Shown here piece by piece: positions 1-5,045 of a stretch of 8,598 nucleotides of DNA; positions within the stretch are counted from its first letter, which is position 1; the number at the start of each line of letters is the position of its first letter. The translations under genes were made by a program, and so were the position numbers. This stretch comes from Planctomycetota bacterium. GTDB lineage: Bacteria; Planctomycetota; Phycisphaerae; Sedimentisphaerales; Anaerobacaceae. The notes under the pieces are model-generated. The model was not told where the DNA came from. It searched no databases and saw nothing but the letters and a program-made list of their open reading frames with translations. Location: the NCBI GenBank assembly GCA_013202635.1, contig JABMRO010000635.1, positions 1 through 8,598 of the forward strand. The letters run 5' to 3'.

Positions 1-273
1 GTCCTGACTTGCCCAGTCCCACTCAACTGGAAAGTCTTTTTCAATTTGCCTCCAGAGTTGTTGTTGCAGCTTGTCTTTTTCTTTCTGTGGCACCTGTAGT
101 TTTTTACACTTCTGACGTGCCGCAAGGATGGTCTGTTGCCAGGTGGTTTTCTTTGTGTACAACATATTGAGATGTTTTATTTCATTAGCATTGGCCGAAT
201 GACAAAGATTTACGAAAGCCATACAGACTATGAGAAATAAAATCTTTGATGTTTTTTGTTGTGATACCGTCAT
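1..273 (-). CDS. N-terminal part of an unrecognised exported protein (3' end beyond window edge)
   Basis: An open frame of 91 codons starts at ATG 271-273 on the minus strand and continues without a stop to the left edge, so only the N-terminus is visible. It begins MTVSQQKTSK, followed by a hydrophobic stretch (residues about 11-24) and a good signal peptidase I site after SANA (residue 29), so the mature protein should be outside the cytoplasm. The mature part is helical-looking, charged and rich in Gln and Lys (residues about 50-80). It ends in a Trp-rich segment, DFPVEWDWASQD. There is no CXXCH and no domain I recognise. The start lies 5 nt after the stop of the HzsA-related cytochrome gene, which strongly suggests co-transcription and perhaps a shared role. 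No clear Shine-Dalgarno precedes it, so translation may be coupled to the upstream gene. The existence of the gene is well supported; its function is unknown. Confidence 0.8.
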   Translation of the reverse strand, partial: MTVSQQKTSKILFLIVCMAFVNLCHSANANEIKHLNMLYTKKTTWQQTILAARQKCKKLQVPQKEKDKLQQQLWRQIEKDFPVEWDWASQD

Positions 274-278
274 TATAA

Positions 279-3155
279 TTACTGTTTGGCGTTAATATTA
301 GTATTAGGTTTATACCAAAGCGACTGCCAGTATGCGCGGTCGGTTGCATAAACATCTATCGCGGCATTTTTGGAAATGTCCTTCGGTAAAATTCCATACC
401 TTTTCATTTCGCGAACATATGCAGGTCGTGGTTGAAAATCAGGCATATCAAATCGCTTGATTGTATCAAGGTGCCTTTTGCCAGCCACGCAGAGGGCAAG
501 GATTTTCTGATAGTCTGAATCATTAGTGTCAGCGAAAACGATTACCGGTTGATTCTGCGCAGCTATTTTATTCCTTGGTTTACATAGGCCGTAACCCCCG
601 GCCTGCTTTGACAAGGGTGCCAGAAGGATGAGGGACTTCTCCGGACGTGTAAGATTATACACTAAATGCCGCGGTACATAGCCCGGCCGGGCATCCCAGG
701 GTGGGATGTTTCGATTATCCGATAGCGCCAGAGGCAACGGAAGCGACTTGTCATGACACTGTATGCAGCGCCGTCGAATAACCTCAGCGGCAGCGATTGT
801 ACTTGGCCAGCGGTGGTCGGATTGGTCCTGTTTGTTTTCAGCGTATCCGCCGATCATACCACAACCTAATGCCGCGTAGGTGCCGGGGTAAGGGGCTCCT
901 GACTCAATCCAGTAACGAATCATATCCAGTTCGCGATCTGTGGCCTTGACGTTGTAATGGCTGCCGTTGAACTTTTTCATCAGCGGGCTGGCACTGCTGC
1001 CGATTGACCTTGGTGCAAGATTGCTCTTTGGCTGATTGCGCCCGTCAACAAACTGGCGTCGCATAGTCAGCGTGTAGTAGCTGTGAGAATAAAGCGGACC
1101 GCGATCGCCGCTAAGTATCACACCTCCAGCCCTCGGGTCCCCGCTCTTGCTTTCGCAAGAAAGCGCGGGGGTTGGTTCGTATCCGTGGCAGCTAAGGCAA
1201 TGTTTATCGAGTATGGGCTGGATATCTCGTGGAAAATCAAATACATCAGGGATTCCAGCAATCGGTGTTATTTTATCTGGCGGGCGACTCAGGGCCTGAA
1301 GAGCGTTTTGGCCTTTTGTGATTGGAGTTCGGGTTCTCTGCTCGTGACAGCCGACACAACTGGTAGTCTCGCCGGGCATCGCCGTAAACCAGCTCCGCAT
1401 CAGTTGCACGGCCTTGCCTTGTTCATCCAGCGGCTGAACAGTCAGTGGCGTGTTGGCTGGAACACTGAACATCGCTGAGCCATCTTCGTGCAGTGGCACG
1501 GTACCAATGATTCGCATTACTTCCCAGGGTCCTCCGCAACCGATTTTATCCGGCCCGGCCATTCCCGGGTAGCCAAAGTGGTAGGCCACAATTCGTAGTT
1601 TTTTTACAGTGCCCCGAGGTACACCGGCCAGTCCCGGGCCGGCATAGACGTCATGCAGATAGACGACGGCGTCCTGTCGTTTCAGGTCCACTCTGTCTGG
1701 GATTGCCGGCGGACGGGGTGTCTTGATTAATGGAATTGGTTCGAAAAAGTCATACCTTGGCAGCACATGAATCGGCAGCATGTTGTCGAATACGTCCACC
1801 AGATAGATTCCCCATGGAGACTTGCGATTTAACTGGGACGCAACGAGGAAGTATTTTTCATTTAGTGGGTATGGATGAAGGAACTTCGGCCAGGATTTAT
1901 CGACGAGATTATCGCGAATGACCGTCTTGACGGGCTTGCCACGGGCAAGAATTCGCTGGACAACGCCATCGGCCTGATACCAGCCCTTGGTAATATCAAA
2001 TATTCCCAATTCACCCATTCGCGGTACTCCGTGATACCCTGCGATAATAGCCACAATTTTGTTTGGTGAACCGGGTATTCCTCGTGGGTAATAAAGTGCG
2101 TTCGGCCAATATGAATTGCTTCCATAAACCGACCTCTGGCCGGTGCCGTCAGGATTCATCACCATCAACGGACGTAGATAGATATGCATAGGTCCTGTGT
2201 AGTCCCAACGACTGAATATCACCTGTCCTGTTGGTAGTACAGTGGGGTGAAGGTCGAGGTCCTGATCGAAACACAACTGCCGAACATTGCCGCCATCTGC
2301 ATCCATAAGGTAGATACTGCATGCACGCTCTTTGCCGTGCCAGCAGGGCACTCCCGTATATGAGGCCGTCGAGGAAAAGACGATACGCCCATCGGGCAGA
2401 TAACAGCCGTCAAAGTTATCGACATCTTCCTGGTGCTGTCCTGGCGAAACTTGTCGAAGACCGCTGCCATCGGTTTTAATCTCGAAGATTTGCCAGCTTT
2501 TGCCCTTGGGCATCGTAAAAAGCAGCTTCTCGGCGTCGTAGTGCAGGTCCATTTCACCGATGAATCGGCCACCCGATGGTCGAAAGAGCGTTTGCAACGT
2601 TCCGTCAGTATGTACAGGCGCCAGCACAGCAATTTCGTTATCATAACCGGTTCTCTCTATGCCCGTGTTGCACTTGTGGTTAACGGGCAGACCGAGTTGG
2701 CCGCATTTGCGTTTGAGCAACAGCAGCTTTTTGAAATCGAGCAGCGGATTGGAAAGCAGTGCATCATACCGTAACTGGTTAAGGTCGTGCGCGAGTTTTA
2801 GCACATCTGCTCTGACTGAATTGTCACCACGATTTAAAGAGTCGAGGATAAAATCACATGATTGTTCCAGATTATCCAGGCATTCGAAATAATATTGGCC
2901 TTTTGGATACCTTTGCCCAAACGTTTCGGTAAGGTCTTCAATGGCCAGACGAAGGGATTCAAAATTAAAACTGCGTACATATCGTACAGCCTCATTATAA
3001 CCAGGAGAAGATGATTGTGCCTGTGCATCGACTGTTCTGGTAGTGAATATTGTAGTAGAAATGATTGCTGTGATAAAGAAAGTAAGACTAAAGCTTTGAA
3101 AAGGCATGTTTTTGAAGCTGATGTTTTTTACTTTCATTGTTGTTAATTGGCGCAT
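279..3155 (-). CDS. HzsA-related exported beta-propeller c-type cytochrome with three haem motifs
   Basis: This 958-residue protein belongs to the large planctomycete family related to the alpha subunit of hydrazine synthase. An N-terminal export signal (hydrophobic core about 22-38) has a likely cleavage after VDAQA (46). A helical region follows (about 63-150, with the family phrase DALLSNPLLDF). Next come PD40-type propeller blades: IFEIKTDGSGLRQVSPG at 223-239, IYLMDADGGNVRQL at 281-294 and VMNPDGTGQ at 332-340. An HZS-alpha-like domain lies at about 490-605 (VPRGTVKKLR, MRSWFTAMPGE). Three haem c sites are CVGCH (600-604), CLSCH (653-657) and CIQCH (797-801). The family C-terminal phrase KRFDMPDF is at 900-907. 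Redox work in the periplasm is likely, but the substrate is unknown. There are no HzsB/C partners here, so true hydrazine synthesis is not implied. Starts at Met7 (3137) or Met17 (3107) are possible, as none has a good ribosome site. Residues about 662-677 look like an in-frame insertion. Confidence 0.93.
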   Translation of the reverse strand: MRQLTTMKVKNISFKNMPFQSFSLTFFITAIISTTIFTTRTVDAQAQSSSPGYNEAVRYVRSFNFESLRLAIEDLTETFGQRYPKGQYYFECLDNLEQSCDFILDSLNRGDNSVRADVLKLAHDLNQLRYDALLSNPLLDFKKLLLLKRKCGQLGLPVNHKCNTGIERTGYDNEIAVLAPVHTDGTLQTLFRPSGGRFIGEMDLHYDAEKLLFTMPKGKSWQIFEIKTDGSGLRQVSPGQHQEDVDNFDGCYLPDGRIVFSSTASYTGVPCWHGKERACSIYLMDADGGNVRQLCFDQDLDLHPTVLPTGQVIFSRWDYTGPMHIYLRPLMVMNPDGTGQRSVYGSNSYWPNALYYPRGIPGSPNKIVAIIAGYHGVPRMGELGIFDITKGWYQADGVVQRILARGKPVKTVIRDNLVDKSWPKFLHPYPLNEKYFLVASQLNRKSPWGIYLVDVFDNMLPIHVLPRYDFFEPIPLIKTPRPPAIPDRVDLKRQDAVVYLHDVYAGPGLAGVPRGTVKKLRIVAYHFGYPGMAGPDKIGCGGPWEVMRIIGTVPLHEDGSAMFSVPANTPLTVQPLDEQGKAVQLMRSWFTAMPGETTSCVGCHEQRTRTPITKGQNALQALSRPPDKITPIAGIPDVFDFPRDIQPILDKHCLSCHGYEPTPALSCESKSGDPRAGGVILSGDRGPLYSHSYYTLTMRRQFVDGRNQPKSNLAPRSIGSSASPLMKKFNGSHYNVKATDRELDMIRYWIESGAPYPGTYAALGCGMIGGYAENKQDQSDHRWPSTIAAAEVIRRRCIQCHDKSLPLPLALSDNRNIPPWDARPGYVPRHLVYNLTRPEKSLILLAPLSKQAGGYGLCKPRNKIAAQNQPVIVFADTNDSDYQKILALCVAGKRHLDTIKRFDMPDFQPRPAYVREMKRYGILPKDISKNAAIDVYATDRAYWQSLWYKPNTNINAKQ
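1125..1172 (-). repeat. GC-rich palindromic hairpin inserted in frame in the cytochrome gene
   Basis: The two arms are CCCCGC-T-CTTGC (1139-1150) and GCAAG-AAAGC-GCGGGG (1155-1170), separated by a TTTC loop. They give a stem of 5 plus 6 base pairs with one asymmetric interior loop. On the coding strand this region specifies residues about 662-677 (LSCESKSGDPRAG and flanks), just after the second haem motif CLSCH. Relatives, as I recall the family, run almost directly from the CXXCH segment into the GGxxLSGD segment, so this stretch looks extra. It is more GC-rich than the gene around it. I infer a small mobile palindromic repeat tolerated as coding sequence. The hairpin is seen directly; its status as an insertion is inference and the outer boundaries are approximate. 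Confidence 0.5.
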
Positions 3156-3336
3156 TTTATTATGTGCCTGTTCGTTGCGTTTGCTGCCACTTTATGTCTT
3201 AACGGAAATATCCGTACAAAATCACCCACTCCACTGCGGATGGTTAGGCGTTTATCGAACTGCCCATCTATCTTCCCTATTCGGGTTGACCTGTAAGAAG
3301 TGGCTAACAGCTTTATTAGCTTGAGCTTAATATATA

Positions 3337-3365
3337 ATTATACGTGGACCAGTCGCTGTAAGCAA
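3337..3365 (-). promoter_or_regulatory. Candidate sigma70-type promoter of the HzsA-related operon
   Basis: On the minus strand TTGCTT (3360-3365) is followed after exactly 17 bp by a perfect TATAAT (3337-3342). The -35 box matches the TTGACA consensus at three of six positions, the -10 at all six. Transcription would start near 3330, leaving a leader of about 175 nt before the ATG at 3155. I see no riboswitch fold in that leader, only a 5-bp hairpin (ACGGA/TCCGT) near 3202-3215. Confidence 0.5.
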
Positions 3366-3384
3366 TCTAAAAATACCTTGATAA

Positions 3385-3627
3385 TACGGTTCTTGGTGGC
3401 TTGTTGAACATTTCAACAATATTACGCAGTATGCTACAGCTATAGAATACATTGATGCGTTTGTTCAATATATCGCTGTCCTGAACAATGAAATGGGTTC
3501 ACTATGAGGTGAATCTGTTGTTTATGTCATGGAAAGATACGGTTCAGGCCTGACAGAGAGCGAAAACAACAACACCGCTGCGTTTGTTGCAACACGTCTG
3601 GAAAGTGGTGAAATTTTCGGTAATTGA
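3385..3627 (+). pseudogene. Possible remnant coding frame with one internal TGA
   Basis: The plus-strand frame beginning after two stops (TGA TAA, 3379-3384) is open to a TGA at 3505-3507. It then stays open to a TGA at 3625-3627. The conceptual product has a natural amino-acid mix: VEHFNNITQYATAIEYID and onwards before the internal stop, and GESVVYVMERYGSGL up to TRLESGEIFGN after it. There is no start codon with a ribosome binding site at the left. The only internal ATGs are at 3493 (directly before the stop) and 3529, which would give 32 codons. I do not recognise a family. Reading this as the decayed C-terminal part of a lost gene is inference. Recoding of TGA is unlikely because other genes here end in TGA. 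The strong hairpin at 3669-3700 would also terminate this strand. Confidence 0.3.
3401..3419. promoter_or_regulatory. 19-bp perfect palindrome, possible operator upstream of the cytochrome promoter
   Basis: TTGTTGAA-CAT-TTCAACAA is a perfect inverted repeat with 8-bp arms and a 3-bp centre. Its centre is about 80 bp upstream of the predicted start of the HzsA-related operon, a distance typical of activator sites. Similar half-sites, TTGTTCA (3461-3467) and TGAACAA (3482-3488), form a second, wider inverted repeat nearby. The sequence also lies inside the putative remnant reading frame on the plus strand, so chance symmetry in old coding sequence is an alternative. Confidence 0.35.
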
Positions 3628-3668
3628 CAAGGCGAATTAGAAGCAGCAAATTATTGATTGTCATGTCA

Positions 3669-3700
3669 AATAAGCTCGCCCATAAGAGGGCGGGCTTATT
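3669..3700 (-). terminator. Strong hairpin terminator after the TPR gene, possibly bidirectional
   Basis: The arms AATAAGCTCGCCC (3669-3681) and GGGCGGGCTTATT (3688-3700) pair over 13 positions with a single G-U pair around a six-base loop. On the minus strand the hairpin starts 9 nt after the TAA of the TPR gene (3710-3712) and its distal arm runs into TTATTT. On the plus strand it is followed by TTATTATTTACAATTTATC, so it could also stop transcripts coming from the left. The T-tracts are short, but the stem is by far the strongest intergenic hairpin in the window. Confidence 0.75.
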
Positions 3701-3709
3701 ATTTACAAT

Positions 3710-4687
3710 TTATCTTGTGGTTTTAAGGTCTTTATCTACAGCTATTGCAACCGGTCTGGATATGCTCTGTTTGTTCTCGCGGATTTCTTCTACGCGTTGT
3801 TCGAGCTTTGTGAATAAGGCCATATTGCCTGATTTTCTTACTGAGTTCAGCGCCTTTTCAAACAGTTTCTCTGAATTGGCGTAGTTTCCCTTTGCATGAC
3901 AGATTCTTGCTTTGGTCAACCAACTTGGCGCTACAAGGTGGTGTTCCGGCCCGTAGATACTTTCTTGTTTTGCTATTGTACGGTCAATCAGTTCTTCGGC
4001 TTCATCGTGCCTTCCCTGTAAGGCATATAGACTTGCTACACTACCAAGAACATTTGCTGTGTAAAGGTGGTCGGACCCATAACTGATATTGATTAAGGCC
4101 ATTGCCTTGTTATAGTAACCTTCGGCTTCTTTATAATCGCCCTTTGCAACGAGAAAGGCGGCAATATCCACCCAAAATGGGGCTAATGCCTTGTCATTTT
4201 TGGTGTGACTTTCGAGCATAATAGCCATTGCCTTTTCCAGGGTGTTTATAGCTTTGATATAGTTACCCTGCTCTGTATAGATTGACCCTAAAGTTCTCAA
4301 AGTGTAAGCCACATAAGGGTGGTTTTTATAAAAGATTTTTTCTTGTAATTTCAGGCCCATCTCACACATCTTTTCAGCGTCAACCAGCTTGTTTTGATTC
4401 TTATACAGTGTCGCCAAATCAATCAGGCACATGGCAAGCTCAGAATCTGACTCGCTTCTTTTTTGGGCCAGGGTTAATGCCTGCTCAGCCAATGGCTGTG
4501 CTTTTGTGTATTCTCCATAAGCCATATACACTCTTGCCATTGCTCTGAGTGTTTTGCACGAAAGGTCTTTTTTGACCTGCTGTGGTTCTCCCCAGGCTAT
4601 ACCTATAAGTAGAATTATAAAAGTGAGTACAAGAAAACGATTTTTATGGTAGTGAGCAATACGGTATTTTTCATTCCTGTATGTCAT
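3710..4687 (-). CDS. Exported TPR-repeat protein with exact 42-residue repeats
   Basis: This 325-residue protein has a basic N-terminus and a hydrophobic segment (NRFLVLTFIILLIGIAWG, residues 16-33). That is a likely signal peptide cut after AWG, or else a membrane anchor. The rest is a helical solenoid. Four consecutive units of exactly 42 residues (83-124, 125-166, 167-208, 209-250) are followed by a partial unit (251 to about 288) and preceded by a first TPR (about 44-77). Each shows the TPR pattern, for example LGSIYTEQGNYIKAINTLEKA. The 42-residue spacing is that of kinesin-light-chain-like TPRs (TPR_10/TPR_12 type). Such repeats bind peptides or partner proteins; the partner here is unknown. 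The C-terminal 25 residues are basic and unstructured-looking. It appears monocistronic, closed by a strong hairpin, and is divergent from the S41 protease gene, which suggests but does not prove a joint role. The start has no clear Shine-Dalgarno. Confidence 0.88.
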   Translation of the reverse strand: MTYRNEKYRIAHYHKNRFLVLTFIILLIGIAWGEPQQVKKDLSCKTLRAMARVYMAYGEYTKAQPLAEQALTLAQKRSESDSELAMCLIDLATLYKNQNKLVDAEKMCEMGLKLQEKIFYKNHPYVAYTLRTLGSIYTEQGNYIKAINTLEKAMAIMLESHTKNDKALAPFWVDIAAFLVAKGDYKEAEGYYNKAMALINISYGSDHLYTANVLGSVASLYALQGRHDEAEELIDRTIAKQESIYGPEHHLVAPSWLTKARICHAKGNYANSEKLFEKALNSVRKSGNMALFTKLEQRVEEIRENKQSISRPVAIAVDKDLKTTR

Positions 4688-4912
4688 TATACTATGTCTC
4701 TATTTTCGCCCTATAATTTTATGGTTAATTCAGAAGAACTGTAGCTTTGTAAGCTATTCAAAGCATAATAATCGTTTCTGATAACGACAAATTTAACGGA
4801 CGTTTTTTTACGATAAAACACTCGAAAGTTTGAAGTATCTGTCTCGTATTCCCTGCTTAGTGTTCTCGGACTTTCTTTTGTAGTTCCAGTGAAATAGAAT
4901 ATAAACCTTTGC

Positions 4913-4939
4913 CTAATTTCTATGATTTAAGGCTTTCAT
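4913..4939 (-). other. Eight-codon mini-ORF behind a textbook Shine-Dalgarno
   Basis: On the minus strand AAAGGAGG (4948-4955) stands 8 nt before an ATG (4937-4939). This is the best ribosome binding site in the window. The frame reads MKALNHRN and stops at TAG (4913-4915). It then stays open for 36 more codons up to a TAA. The mini-ORF lies about 225 bp upstream of the TPR gene on the same strand. It could be a leader peptide, or the start of a gene killed by a nonsense mutation. No attenuator-type hairpin follows at a useful distance and no single amino acid is enriched, so a classical attenuation leader is doubtful. Confidence 0.3.
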
Positions 4940-4964
4940 ACCTTTGTCCTCCTTTCAGTATAAA
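4935..4964 (+). promoter_or_regulatory. Candidate promoter of the S41 protease gene
   Basis: TTCATA (4935-4940) and TATAAA (4959-4964) are 18 bp apart. They match the sigma70 consensus boxes at four and five of six positions. Transcription would start near 4971, leaving about 75 nt of leader. That leader contains AAGGAG (5005-5010), which has no start codon at a useful distance, and GAGAGG (5031-5036), which is correctly placed for the protease. Confidence 0.3.
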
Positions 4965-5030
4965 AAGCACTATTCCAGGGGTTTGAGTTTGCCGATAGTT
5001 TTCTAAGGAGTATTACTTAATCCTTCAACT

Positions 5031-5036
5031 GAGAGG
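5031..5036 (+). promoter_or_regulatory. Ribosome binding site of the S41 protease gene
   Basis: GAGAGG lies 9 nt before the ATG at 5046 and supports that start. The encoded N-terminus is then a normal-length signal peptide. Confidence 0.5.
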
Positions 5037-5045
5037 CGGGTTCTT

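Larger units (their letters stand above)
3156..3709. other. Gene-poor region between the cytochrome and TPR genes
   Basis: This stretch lacks a convincing intact gene. From left to right it holds the long leader of the cytochrome operon (to about 3330), the predicted promoter (3337-3365), the 19-bp palindrome (3401-3419) and the possible remnant frame (3385-3627). A 10-bp palindrome TGTTGCAACA lies at 3585-3594, and the terminator hairpin at 3669-3700. The rest shows no structure that I can name. Confidence 0.7.
4688..5045. other. Divergent intergenic region between the TPR and S41 protease genes
   Basis: These 358 bp separate two divergent genes and should contain both promoters. A plus-strand candidate is TTCATA (4935-4940) with TATAAA (4959-4964). 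A 6-bp inverted repeat TAGCTT-TGT-AAGCTA (4742-4756) and a 5-bp one, TCGTT/AACGA (4772-4787), lie 55-100 bp upstream of the TPR start and could be operators. A strong minus-strand ribosome site and mini-ORF lie at 4913-4955. I found no convincing minus-strand -10/-35 pair close to the TPR start and no recognisable riboswitch. Confidence 0.6.

Noticed and set aside
1083..1478. Plus-strand open frame of 131 codons.
   Set aside because: It lies wholly opposite the cytochrome gene, has no ribosome site and encodes a basic, featureless peptide; it is a shadow of the coding strand, as are the other frames overlapping the real genes.
279..3155. True hydrazine synthase alpha subunit (anammox).
   Set aside because: The family of HzsA-related proteins extends far beyond anammox bacteria, the haem arrangement differs (three CXXCH in the C-terminal half), and no HzsB/HzsC genes are visible.
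3106..3324. Plus-strand frame of 72 codons with a hydrophobic start.
   Set aside because: It overlaps the start of the cytochrome gene on the other strand, no ribosome site precedes it, and the hydrophobicity mirrors the signal peptide region read backwards.
3505..3507. Recoded TGA (selenocysteine or alternative code) in the remnant frame.
   Set aside because: The protease gene and the transposase frame end in TGA, the context is not a known selenoprotein motif, and no downstream stem-loop of SECIS type is evident.
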